Under the pieces are notes generated by a model. The model worked only from the letters and a program-made list of their open reading frames with translations, was not told where the DNA came from and did not search any database. Position numbers and translations under genes: made by a program. DNA of 64,000 nt from Catenulispora acidiphila DSM 44928 (GTDB lineage: Bacteria > Actinomycetota > Actinomycetes > Streptomycetales > Catenulisporaceae), in assembly GCF_000024025.1 (NCBI RefSeq), contig NC_013131.1, forward strand, positions 3,658,001 to 3,722,000, in the 5' to 3' direction. How positions within the stretch are numbered: position 1 is the stretch's first letter; each line of letters begins with the position of its first letter. Positions 1 to 7,553 of the stretch are shown piece after piece.

Positions 1-1
1 G

Positions 2-970
2 AACGGCGGCCGGCGGCGGCGCGGGGCGGTGGCGCCGGAGGTGGCCGCCGACCAGCAGTTCGGCGCCCCGGCAGCCGGCTTCGATCCGAACCGCAGGCCC
101 TCGCCCTTCCCTCATCAGCCGGCCTCGGCCATGGACGCGGCCGCGCACTACGGCGCGCCGCAGGCCGGCATCGCTGAGGGCGTCAACGGATTCCCGCCCG
201 CGCCGATCCGGGTCAGGCCGCTGAGCCGGCCGGCCGGTCCGGCGAATCCGTCGGCTCCGGCAGGTCCGGCCGGTGAGCCGGTCGGAGCGCCGGGAACCGG
301 TCCGGGAGTGGCGGACGGTCCGCTCAGTCCGTGGCTGGCCGGAGCGCTGCGCGGCAGGGCGGCGGCCGAGGCGGCGCAGGCAGCACAAGCACAGGCCGCG
401 CAGGCCGCCCAAGCTCAAGCGGTTCAGGCCGCGCAGGCGGCGGCCCAAGCGGCGCATCCCTCGTACCAGACGCAGGCCCAGCCCGAGTATCAGGTCCGCG
501 CGGCGTTCGAACCCCCGGCACAGCCCTCGTTCCAGGGCCGTCCCTCGTTCCAGACCCAGCAGTCCCAGCCCGCTTACCCGGCTGCACCCGCCCCCGCCGG
601 GTCGCCGCCGTTCCAGGGCCAATCCTCCTATCAGGCACGGCCCACGGTTCCGGCCCAGCCGTCGTACCAGGCCCAGCCCGCTCTGCCGACCGCCGCCCCC
701 GGGCCGGTCGCGGTTCCGCCGGCGGCGGCGCCGGCGCAGGAGCGGACCGAGTCCAAGACGACGCACGGCCTGCCCAAGCGGGTGCCTTTGGCCCGGCTCC
801 CCGCCGAGGCCATGGACGAGGAACCGGAGGCGGCCAGCCCGGCTGAGCGCGACCCGTCGCGGGTCTCGGCCTCGATGGTGGCCTACGCCCGCGGGATCGG
901 CGGCCGCGGCGCCCCCGGCAGTGCCCCCCAGACCCCCTACACGCCGCCTTCAAGCACAGGGACCTTCTAA
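2..970 (+). CDS. C-terminal part of a conservon-type sensor histidine kinase (5' end outside window)
   Basis: The frame is open from the second base, so this is the 3' part of a gene that begins upstream; about 322 residues are visible. Most is disordered: an Ala/Gln tract of AAQAQ-type repeats (about visible residues 120-150), then Pro/Gln/Tyr-rich SYQAQP-like repeats. The end is better ordered, with GLPKRVPLARL and later SMVAYARGIGGR. That tail is typical of the long membrane histidine kinases that head actinobacterial conservon operons. No kinase domain is in view, so the call rests on the tail and on the roadblock and GTPase genes that follow. The gap to the next gene is 2 bp, which indicates one operon. 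Confidence 0.72.
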   Translation, partial: NGGRRRRGAVAPEVAADQQFGAPAAGFDPNRRPSPFPHQPASAMDAAAHYGAPQAGIAEGVNGFPPAPIRVRPLSRPAGPANPSAPAGPAGEPVGAPGTGPGVADGPLSPWLAGALRGRAAAEAAQAAQAQAAQAAQAQAVQAAQAAAQAAHPSYQTQAQPEYQVRAAFEPPAQPSFQGRPSFQTQQSQPAYPAAPAPAGSPPFQGQSSYQARPTVPAQPSYQAQPALPTAAPGPVAVPPAAAPAQERTESKTTHGLPKRVPLARLPAEAMDEEPEAASPAERDPSRVSASMVAYARGIGGRGAPGSAPQTPYTPPSSTGTF

Positions 971-972
971 AA

Positions 973-1410
973 ATGTCGCTCATGCCCAGCAGTCCCCCCG
1001 ACAATCTGGACTGGCTCCTCAACGATTTCGCACTGCGTGTGCCCGGTGTCGTGCACGCCCTGGCCGTCTCGGCCGACGGTCTGGTGGTGGCGGCCAGCGC
1101 CGACCTGACCGAGGAGCAGGCCGAGAACCTGGCGGCTGTCGCCTCCGGGCTGGTCGGCCTGCTGGCCGGCGCCGCCCGGCTGCTGCGCGCGGCTCCCGTG
1201 CAGAGCAATCTGACCGAGCTGTTCGGCGGCTTCCTGTTCTCCATGGCGGTCAGCGACGGCGCCTCGCTGCTGGTCTTCGCCCGCCGCGAGTGCGACATCG
1301 GCCAGGTGTCCTACACCATGGCCGAGCTGATCAACCAGGTCGGCGCCGCGCTCACGCCGATGGCGCGCTCGCGCATGCTTGCCCGCGAGTCCGCCGGACG
1401 GATGCGGTGA
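973..1410 (+). CDS. Roadblock/LC7 domain protein (CvnB-like)
   Basis: A 145-residue protein, the usual length for stand-alone bacterial roadblock/LC7 proteins. The single domain spans about residues 10-125: LDWLLNDFALRVPGVVHALA, then SADGLVVAAS, the amphipathic ENLAAVASGLVGLL helix, and the strand LVFARRECDIGQVSYTMAEL. In conservons such proteins form homodimers that bind the membrane kinase and regulate the small GTPase encoded next to them. The start lies 2 bp after the kinase stop, and the stop overlaps the GTG of the next gene by 4 bp, so translation is probably coupled. The family is clear; the signal it handles cannot be read from the sequence. Confidence 0.9.
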   Translation: MSLMPSSPPDNLDWLLNDFALRVPGVVHALAVSADGLVVAASADLTEEQAENLAAVASGLVGLLAGAARLLRAAPVQSNLTELFGGFLFSMAVSDGASLLVFARRECDIGQVSYTMAELINQVGAALTPMARSRMLARESAGRMR

Positions 1411-1994
1411 ACCGGGCGAACCAGGCCACCGCGGCGAAGATCATCGTGGCCGGCGGCTTCGGGGTGGGGAAGACCACCCTGGTCGGTTCGGTCTCGGAGA
1501 TCCAGCCGCTGACCACCGAGGCGGAGATGACCGTCGCGGGGGCGGGCATCGACGACGTCCGAGGCATCCCGGGCAAGACCTCGACCACCGTGGCGATGGA
1601 CTTCGGCCGCATCACCCTGGCCCAGGACCTGATCCTGTACCTGTTCGGCGCGCCCGGGCAGGAGCGGTTCTGGTTCTTCTGGGACGAGTTGTCCCGCGGC
1701 GCGATCGGCGCGGTGGTGATGGCCGACGTCCGGCGGCTGGACGACGCCTTCGCCGCCATCGACTTCTTCGAGCACCGCTCGATCCCGCACGTCGTGGCGA
1801 TCAACCAGTTCGACGGCGCCCCGATGCACGGCCACGAGGAGATCCGCGACGCGCTGTCGGTCCGGGAGTCGGTCCCGCTGCTGATGTGCGACGCGCGGCG
1901 GCGCGAGTCGAGCAAGCGCGTACTGGTCACCCTCGTGGAGCACGCCGTGACCCAGATCCGGATGAACCCGGACGCGGCGTACGCCCGGCCGTGA
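1407..1994 (+). CDS. Conservon-type small GTP-binding protein (CvnD-like)
   Basis: A 195-residue Ras-like GTPase. The GTG at 1407 was chosen because it overlaps the roadblock stop (GTGA) and the GTPase fold begins about ten residues later. The P-loop is GGFGVGKTTL, the G3 region is LFGAPGQERFWFFW (Gly-Ala in place of Asp, as is common in this subfamily), and AINQFDG fills the NKxD position. Such proteins switch between GTP and GDP states and pass signals from the kinase/roadblock pair. The usual conservon order has a DUF742 DNA-binding protein between roadblock and GTPase; here the two genes are directly coupled and DUF742 is missing. Confidence 0.9.
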   Translation: MNRANQATAAKIIVAGGFGVGKTTLVGSVSEIQPLTTEAEMTVAGAGIDDVRGIPGKTSTTVAMDFGRITLAQDLILYLFGAPGQERFWFFWDELSRGAIGAVVMADVRRLDDAFAAIDFFEHRSIPHVVAINQFDGAPMHGHEEIRDALSVRESVPLLMCDARRRESSKRVLVTLVEHAVTQIRMNPDAAYARP

Positions 1995-2100
1995 GCCGTA
2001 TCAGGATCCGCCATCCCGGCCGGATCCGGACCGGAACCACTACCAGAACCGACATCGGAACCTGCACCTGAACCATGTACCACCGCACAGACGCACCACA

Positions 2101-2155
2101 GCACCACCACCACAGCACCACCACCACAGCACCACCACCACAGCACCACCACCAC
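2101..2155 (+). repeat. 14-bp CAC-rich tandem repeat, about 3.9 copies
   Basis: Unit GCACCACCACCACA repeats perfectly at 2101, 2115 and 2129, with a 13-base fourth copy at 2143. It lies in the non-coding gap between the GTPase gene and the solute-binding lipoprotein gene. Fourteen is not a multiple of three, and I see no credible gene across it. Confidence 0.9.
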
Positions 2156-2194
2156 GGGAGCTCCGAACCCCCGGCAGGCCCGTGAGGCTTCGGG

Positions 2195-2217
2195 CCGCCG
2201 GTCGATCCGGCCGGCGG
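2195..2217. terminator. Possible weak hairpin before the Liv transporter
   Basis: CCGCCGG at 2195-2201 and CCGGCGG at 2211-2217 form a 7-bp stem with a 9-nt loop and no T run. It could end the conservon transcript or be a chance GC-rich dyad. Confidence 0.3.
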
Positions 2218-2265
2218 AACCGTTTCCGTGTGTATCCCTGAAATCAATCGCTTAAGGAGACAGCG

Positions 2266-3471
2266 TTGTTCTCGTCACGAGTTCCGGCGCGCCTGCGCGC
2301 CGCTGTGGCCATCGGCGCGGTGACCGTGCTCGCGGCCGCCGGATGCAGCAGCAGCACGTCCGGCAAGTCCGCCGCGAAGGGCGACTCGCCCATCACCATC
2401 GGTCTGATCACCGCCCTGACCGGCAGCAACAAGGCCCTGGGTCCGGACCACCTCAACGGGTTCCAGCTCTACCTGGACAACCACGGCAACAAGCTCGGCG
2501 GCCACACCGTCAAGCTCGACGTGGGCGACGAGGCCAACGGCGGCGCCGCGGCGGTGCCGGTGGCCAAGAAGATGATCGAGCAGGACCACGTGCTGGCCAT
2601 CGCCGGCATCGTGGCCACCCCGACCATCCAGGCCGTGGTGCCGATCGCGACCGCGGCCGGGGTCCCGGTGGTCAACACCGGCGGCCGGCCGACCATGAAG
2701 GACGTCTCGCACCTGTGGACCATGAGCTTCATGTCCACCGACCCCGGCGGCGCGATGGGCCCGTACATGGCCCAGAACGTCGGCGGCTCGGTCTACGCGT
2801 TCGGTCCGGACTACCAGGGCGGCTATGACCAGCTGCGCGGGTTCACCGACTCCTTCGCCAAGGCCGGCGGCAAGCTCGCCAACGACGGCGGCAAGCCGAC
2901 GTTCACGCCGTTCCCGGCCACCTCGGACTTCACGCCGTACCTGGCCAAGGTCAAGGCCTCCGGCGCCAAGGCGATCTACTGCTTCTACACCGGCGCCAGC
3001 GCGATCGCCTTCGTGAAGGACTGGTCCCAGTCCGACGCCAAGGACATCCCGCTGTACGCCGCCGGCTTCATCACCGAGGGCGGCGCGCTCAAGGCCGAGG
3101 GCACCGCGGCCAACGGCATCATCACCTCGATGAACTACTCGCCGGACATCTCCAGCGCAGCGAACCGCGCGTTCGTCTCGGCGTGGGGTCAGAAGTACAA
3201 CGGCGAGGCGCCGCCGGCGACCGCGATGTACAGCTGGGACGCCGCCTCCGTGCTGGACCAGGCGATCGCCAAGGCCGGCTCGAACCTGACGCCGGAGGCG
3301 ATCAACGCCGCGATCAAGGCGATGGGCCAGATCGACAGCCCGCGCGGTACCTGGCAGCTGTCCTCCGACACCCACGTCCCGGTCCAGAAGTGGTACCTGC
3401 GCAAGGTGGAGATGGACGGCACGGCGCTGGCCAACGTCAAGGTCGGCGACCTGGCCACCATCGGCAGCTGA
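2266..3471 (+). CDS. Branched-chain amino acid-type ABC transporter solute-binding lipoprotein (LivK/Peripla_BP_6 family)
   Basis: A 401-residue lipoprotein. The TTG start at 2266 follows AAGGAGA by 5 nt and puts a classical signal peptide in frame: basic n-region, hydrophobic core and lipobox LAAAGC with Cys27 as lipidation site. The mature part begins SPITIGLITALTGSNKALG and continues through GIVATPTIQAVVPIA and VPVVNTGGRPT, typical of the two-lobed type I binding proteins for branched-chain amino acids, urea or amides. It should capture substrate at the outer membrane face for the permeases and ATPases downstream. A strong terminator follows it, so the binding protein may be made in excess of the rest. 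The substrate is not evident. Confidence 0.9.
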   Translation: MFSSRVPARLRAAVAIGAVTVLAAAGCSSSTSGKSAAKGDSPITIGLITALTGSNKALGPDHLNGFQLYLDNHGNKLGGHTVKLDVGDEANGGAAAVPVAKKMIEQDHVLAIAGIVATPTIQAVVPIATAAGVPVVNTGGRPTMKDVSHLWTMSFMSTDPGGAMGPYMAQNVGGSVYAFGPDYQGGYDQLRGFTDSFAKAGGKLANDGGKPTFTPFPATSDFTPYLAKVKASGAKAIYCFYTGASAIAFVKDWSQSDAKDIPLYAAGFITEGGALKAEGTAANGIITSMNYSPDISSAANRAFVSAWGQKYNGEAPPATAMYSWDAASVLDQAIAKAGSNLTPEAINAAIKAMGQIDSPRGTWQLSSDTHVPVQKWYLRKVEMDGTALANVKVGDLATIGS

Positions 3472-3491
3472 GTCAAGACAGACCGCTGTGA

Positions 3492-3528
3492 ACGCTCGGC
3501 TGCCGAGGACGCCTCGGCAGCCGAGCGT
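3492..3528 (+). terminator. Strong hairpin between solute-binding gene and permease operon
   Basis: A perfect 17-bp inverted repeat: left arm 3492-3508 (ACGCTCGGCTGCCGAGG), loop ACG, right arm 3512-3528. It sits 20 bp after the lipoprotein stop. No long T run follows. It probably terminates or attenuates the transcript and stabilises its 3' end, giving higher binding-protein than permease expression. Confidence 0.85.
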
Positions 3529-3611
3529 GTTCGACTGCTGAATAGCCTCTGCACGGAAAGCGCGACCGGCGTAACCTGCACAACCAGCAAGAGCACTGCG
3601 AAAGGGGTTCC

Positions 3612-4505
3612 ATGGGTGCGCTCAACACGCACTTCGTGCCCGCGTTGGACGGAGTGGCCTACGGGCTGCTGCTGTTCGTCGCGGCCGCGGGCCTGACATT
3701 GCTGTTCGGGATCGGCGGTGTGCTGAACATCGCCCACGGGACCCTGTTCGCGCTCGGCGGCTACCTGGCCGCCACGGTGTCCGACGGCTCGTGGTCCTCC
3801 GCGTTCCTGGGCTTGATCGTGGCCACCGTCGGCGGCACGCTCGGCGGCGGGGTACTCGCCGCCAGCACGCTGCCGCTGGCCGAACGCGGCCATCTGCCGC
3901 AAGCGCTGCTGACCTTCGGCCTGGCCCTGGTCGGCGGCGACATCCTGAGCACCGTCTACGGCGGGGACCAGCACCCCGTGGTGATCCCGACCTCCGTCAG
4001 CGGGACGGTGCACATCTTCGGGCACGTCTATCCCACCTACCGGCTGCTGTTCATCCTGGTGGCCTCGGTGCTGGCGCTGGCCGGGACGTACGTCCTGGGC
4101 CGGACCCGCGCCGGCGCGCTGCTGCGGGCCGCGGCCGACGACCGGGACATGGTCGGGGCGATGGGTTACGCGCCCTGGCGCGTGCACGCCGCGCTGTGCG
4201 GCGCCGCCGGGGCGCTGGCCGGACTGGCCGGCGGGCTCGGCGCGCCGATCATCGGTCCCGGACCGGACACCGCCGACAAGGTCCTGATGCTCTCGATGGT
4301 GGTGATCGTGCTCGGCAAGCCCGGCTCGGTCGCCGGGGCGTTCGTGGCGGCGATCGCGGTCGGGGAGATCGAGACGCTGGGCGTGTCCATCTCCTCGAAC
4401 TGGGCGCCCTACCTGCTGTTCGGCCTGATGGCCGTGGGCCTGGTGGCCCGGACCTTCCGCGGCTCGTCGGCCTCGGTGGGCGCGCCGGCGGGAGCGCACG
4501 CATGA
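3612..4505 (+). CDS. Branched-chain amino acid-type ABC permease (LivH-like)
   Basis: A 297-residue polytopic membrane protein with about eight hydrophobic segments. Family marks are GVAYGLLLFVAAAGLTLLFG, GVLNIAHGTLFALGGY and the late VLGKPGSVAGAFVAAIAVG segment. It should form one half of the transmembrane channel, paired with the LivM-like product that follows. AAAGGGG lies just upstream of ATG 3612. The gene ends in a 4-bp ATGA overlap with the next permease gene. Length and topology are normal for LivH. Confidence 0.9.
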   Translation: MGALNTHFVPALDGVAYGLLLFVAAAGLTLLFGIGGVLNIAHGTLFALGGYLAATVSDGSWSSAFLGLIVATVGGTLGGGVLAASTLPLAERGHLPQALLTFGLALVGGDILSTVYGGDQHPVVIPTSVSGTVHIFGHVYPTYRLLFILVASVLALAGTYVLGRTRAGALLRAAADDRDMVGAMGYAPWRVHAALCGAAGALAGLAGGLGAPIIGPGPDTADKVLMLSMVVIVLGKPGSVAGAFVAAIAVGEIETLGVSISSNWAPYLLFGLMAVGLVARTFRGSSASVGAPAGAHA

Positions 4506-5491
4506 GCCTGCAGATGAGTCTTCCCTCGGCGCTGGAGTCGCCGCGGGTGCGGGTCGGTGTGCCGGCCGCGGTGCTGGCCGCCTTCCTGCTGATCGCGCCG
4601 TCGAGCTTCGACGGCTACGGCGTCAGCCTGCTGTCCAAGGCGCTGGCGCTGGGGGTGCTGGCGGTCAGCGTCAGCATCCTGGCCGGCTACGCGGGATTGC
4701 CGACCTCGGGGCAGGCGGCTCCGTTCATGGTCGGGGCGTACGCCGCCGGAGTGATGGGCACTCACGGGCATACGATCGGGGTCGTGCAGCTCTTGTGCGG
4801 GACGCTCGTCGCCGCCGGGTTCGCCGCGGCGACCGGGCTGGTGGCGGTGCGCACGCGCGGGGTCGCGTTCCTGATGACCACGCTGGCCCTCGGCGAGCTG
4901 ACGGTCACCGCCGCGGGGGAGTGGCGCTCGCTCACCGGCGGTACGGACGGCATGTACGGCATCCCGCCGGTGAAGCCGCTGCCGGGGATGGCGACGTTGG
5001 ACTCGGACCGGTCGGTGTACTGGTTCGTGCTGGTCTCCACAGCGGCGATCGTGGCCGTCGTGTGGTGGGTGCTGCGCTCGCCGGTGGGCAAGCTGCTGCT
5101 CGCCTGCCGCGACCACGAGGCGCGCATGCGCTCCGCGGGGCATCCGGTGACGCGGTATCAGTGGCTTGCCTATGTCGGCGCCGGCGCGCTGGCGGGCTTC
5201 GGCGGAGTGCTGATGTGCTCGGTCAACCAGTACGTCTCGCCGGACGACGGCAGCTTCGCCAACTCGGCGCTGGTGCTGCTGGCCGTGGTGATCGGCGGGG
5301 CGACCTCGCCGCTGGGCGCGCTGCTCGGCGCCGGGCTGATCGTCGCCACCCGGGACTGGCTGGCCGGACCGTTCCCCGGACACGGGCCGCTGCTGCTCGG
5401 GATGATGTTCATCATCGCCGTCTACGCGCTGCCCGACGGCGTGGCGGGGATCCGGTTCCGGGTTCCGAAACGACGAGGAGACCCGGCATGA
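4502..5491 (+). CDS. Branched-chain amino acid-type ABC permease (LivM-like)
   Basis: A 329-residue membrane protein starting at the ATG that overlaps the LivH-like stop. Visible marks are LAGYAGLPTSGQAAPFMVGA near the first third, RTRGVAFLMTTLALGELT, the cytoplasmic coupling segment HEARMRSAGHPVTRYQW (an EAA-like loop that meets the ATPases) and VVIGGATSPLGALLGAG. All are characteristic of LivM. It pairs with the LivH-like protein as second channel half. Its stop overlaps the ATG of the first ATPase gene (ATGA), so the permease and ATPase genes form one tightly coupled operon. Confidence 0.9.
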   Translation: MSLQMSLPSALESPRVRVGVPAAVLAAFLLIAPSSFDGYGVSLLSKALALGVLAVSVSILAGYAGLPTSGQAAPFMVGAYAAGVMGTHGHTIGVVQLLCGTLVAAGFAAATGLVAVRTRGVAFLMTTLALGELTVTAAGEWRSLTGGTDGMYGIPPVKPLPGMATLDSDRSVYWFVLVSTAAIVAVVWWVLRSPVGKLLLACRDHEARMRSAGHPVTRYQWLAYVGAGALAGFGGVLMCSVNQYVSPDDGSFANSALVLLAVVIGGATSPLGALLGAGLIVATRDWLAGPFPGHGPLLLGMMFIIAVYALPDGVAGIRFRVPKRRGDPA

Positions 5492-6477
5492 CGACGGCTA
5501 CGACGGGAGCCACCGGGCCCGCGGGCGCTTCTGGCGCTTCTGGCGCTTCGGTCGGCGGCGCGCAGGCAGCGTCGGAGGCGATGGCGATGGCGACGATGAC
5601 GACGACGGCGATGATCGAGGTCAGCGGCCTGACGAAGGCCTTCGCCGGCGGCACCCTCGCCGTCGGCGGCCTGGACCTGAGCTTCGAGGCCGGCGGTCGG
5701 CACGCGGTGATCGGACCCAACGGCGCGGGCAAGACCACGCTGCTGAACCTGATCTCCGGCGAGCTGCCCCCGACCTCCGGACGGATCCGTTACGACGGAC
5801 GCGACGTCACGCGCACCACGCGCGTGAAGCGCTCGCGCCTGGGCATCGCCCGCACCTTCCAGCAGCCGACGGTGTGGAGCACGCTGACGGTCGCGGACAA
5901 CATCGCGCTGGCGGCCTGGCCGCACTCCGACATGCGCGCGAAGTGGCGCCGACGCCGCTACCGCGCACTGTCCGCGTCCTGCGAGCAGTACCTGGAGACC
6001 GCCGGCATCACCGCCCTCGCCGACCGCCCCGCAGGCGCACTGGCCCACGGCGAACGCCGCATGCTGGACATCGGCATGGCACTGGCGGCCGATCCGCGCG
6101 TGCTGCTGCTCGACGAGCCCGCGGCGGGCCTGACCGACCAGGGCGTGGAGCGCCTCCTCGCGGCGATGCGGGCACTGCCCCGGGAGGTGACGGTGGTGGT
6201 GGTCGAGCACGACTTCGCCTTCGTCTCGGCGGTCGCGGACACGGTCACGGTGCTCCAGGACGGGAAGCTGCTGGCCAGCGGGACGCCCGCGGAGATCGCG
6301 GCGGACGCGGCGGTGCGGGCGGCGTACTTGGGGGAGTCGGGGATGGGCTCGGAGCTGGAGAGCGGTCTGGGCGCCGATGCCGACTTAGACTCCGGCCCTG
6401 ATCTGGGTTCCGATCTCGCCGCCACTCCCGACTCTGACCTTGATCGTGACTCCGGTGCTGTCGAGGGGACCCTCTGA
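5488..6477 (+). CDS. Branched-chain amino acid-type ABC ATP-binding protein (LivG-like) with unusual tails
   Basis: A 329-residue ATPase of LivG type. ATG 5488 overlaps the LivM stop and follows GAGGAG by 7 nt. Residues 1-41 are Ala/Gly/Thr/Met-rich, with a 9-bp DNA repeat encoding GAS units; the true domain begins MIEVSGLTKAF near residue 42. Walker A is GPNGAGKTT, the Q-loop FQQP, the signature AHGERRMLDIGMAL, Walker B LLLDEP and the H-loop VVEHD. After the usual LivG end comes an acidic Asp/Ser/Leu tail of about 40 residues, which is unusual; it contains a rare TTA codon at 6385. It should energise transport with the next gene product. Confidence 0.88.
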   Translation: MTTATTGATGPAGASGASGASVGGAQAASEAMAMATMTTTAMIEVSGLTKAFAGGTLAVGGLDLSFEAGGRHAVIGPNGAGKTTLLNLISGELPPTSGRIRYDGRDVTRTTRVKRSRLGIARTFQQPTVWSTLTVADNIALAAWPHSDMRAKWRRRRYRALSASCEQYLETAGITALADRPAGALAHGERRMLDIGMALAADPRVLLLDEPAAGLTDQGVERLLAAMRALPREVTVVVVEHDFAFVSAVADTVTVLQDGKLLASGTPAEIAADAAVRAAYLGESGMGSELESGLGADADLDSGPDLGSDLAATPDSDLDRDSGAVEGTL

Positions 6478-7226
6478 TGCTGAGTCTCAGCTCCCTGACC
6501 GCCGGCTACGACGGCGGCACCGTGCTGCACGGCTTGGACCTGGAGATCCCCGAAGGATCAGTCCACGCCGTGGTCGGCCACAACGGCGCCGGCAAGACCA
6601 CGCTGATCCACACCGTGTCCGGCCTGGTCGCGGCGTCCTCAGGCCGCGTCGGCCTGGCCGGCGCGGACGTCACCCGGCAGGCAGCGCACCGCCGAGCCCG
6701 CTCCGGCGTAGGCCTCGTGCCCCAGGGCCGCAGGGTCTTCCCAGGCCTGACCGTCCAGGAACACCTGACCCTCGCCTTCGGCCGCCGCAGCCGCCGCGAC
6801 CGAGCCAGCGCGCAATGGACCCCCGACAGCGTCAAGCAACTCCTGCCCCGCCTCGCCGAACGCGCGGGCCACCGAGGCCGCCAACTCTCCGGCGGCGAAC
6901 AACAGATGCTCGCCATCGCCCGAGCCCTCCTAGGCCAACCCCGCCTCCTCCTCATGGACGAACCCACCGAAGGCCTCGCCCCCCTGATCGTCCAGGACAT
7001 AGCAGACCTCATCAAAACCCTCCCCGACCAAGGCCTCACCATCCTGGTAGCCGCCCCCCGCCCCGCCTTCGCCGCCGAAGTAGCCGAACGCATCACCATC
7101 CTCGTAGCCGGCCGCGCCGCCGACGAATTCAGCGCCAAAGAACTCCGCGACCAACCCGACCTGGCCGCCGAAGCCATGGGCCACGCCACCGCCGAGGGCA
7201 GCGTCGCGAGCGGCCTGCGGCGGTGA
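6477..7226 (+). CDS. Branched-chain amino acid-type ABC ATP-binding protein (LivF-like)
   Basis: A 249-residue ATPase whose ATG shares one base with the preceding stop. Walker A is GHNGAGKTT, the LivF-typical GLVPQGRRVFPGLTVQEHL follows, the signature is LSGGEQQ and Walker B/D-loop is LLMDEPTEGLAP. It should form the heterodimeric motor with the LivG-like protein. One oddity: where LivF proteins normally carry VEQN at the H-loop position, this one reads VAAPRPAF, so the switch residue is a proline. This may mean asymmetric ATP sites. The codon use of the last third is normal for the region. Confidence 0.88.
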   Translation: MLSLSSLTAGYDGGTVLHGLDLEIPEGSVHAVVGHNGAGKTTLIHTVSGLVAASSGRVGLAGADVTRQAAHRRARSGVGLVPQGRRVFPGLTVQEHLTLAFGRRSRRDRASAQWTPDSVKQLLPRLAERAGHRGRQLSGGEQQMLAIARALLGQPRLLLMDEPTEGLAPLIVQDIADLIKTLPDQGLTILVAAPRPAFAAEVAERITILVAGRAADEFSAKELRDQPDLAAEAMGHATAEGSVASGLRR

Positions 7227-7553
7227 GGGTCGGGGCTCAGCGCCGGAGCTGAGCCGCAAAGGGCTGGTTGCGACCGGTCTGCAGCAGGCTTCGGCACTGC
7301 GCTGAAGTGCTTACCTGCTGGCGGCGACTAGCCTGCGGCGAGGCTCTGCGAGCGATCTGCGCTGCGGCAGTGAGGCTTGGCTATGCGTTGGGCGCTGGCG
7401 GCCGGCGGCTGGCGGCGAGTGTTCTGTGTGGTGTGGTTCGGCGCTGGTTTGTTGCGGCGGGCGGCTCGCAGCGATGTGTTCGAGCGCATGTGCTCCCGAC
7501 CAGCTGCTCCGAGTCCGCCCGCGCGTTCAGCGTCGGTGTCGGCGCCGGAAGCC
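7227..7553. other. 327-bp gap between convergent genes, no gene seen
   Basis: The gap holds the tail of the Liv operon and then GC-rich sequence. The start-to-stop frames in it have no ribosome site and no recognisable protein. Apart from the hairpin at 7234-7255 I see nothing in it. Confidence 0.5.
7234..7255 (+). terminator. Hairpin at end of the first Liv operon
   Basis: GGCTCAGC at 7234-7241 pairs with GCTGAGCC at 7248-7255 around a 6-nt loop, 8 nt after the LivF-like stop. No T run follows, as is common in high-G+C genomes. Confidence 0.6.

Noticed and set aside
2275-3375. A 366-codon minus-strand frame opposite the solute-binding lipoprotein gene
   Set aside because: It is fully antisense to a gene with signal peptide, ribosome site and terminator; His/Arg/Gly/Val-rich shadow composition.
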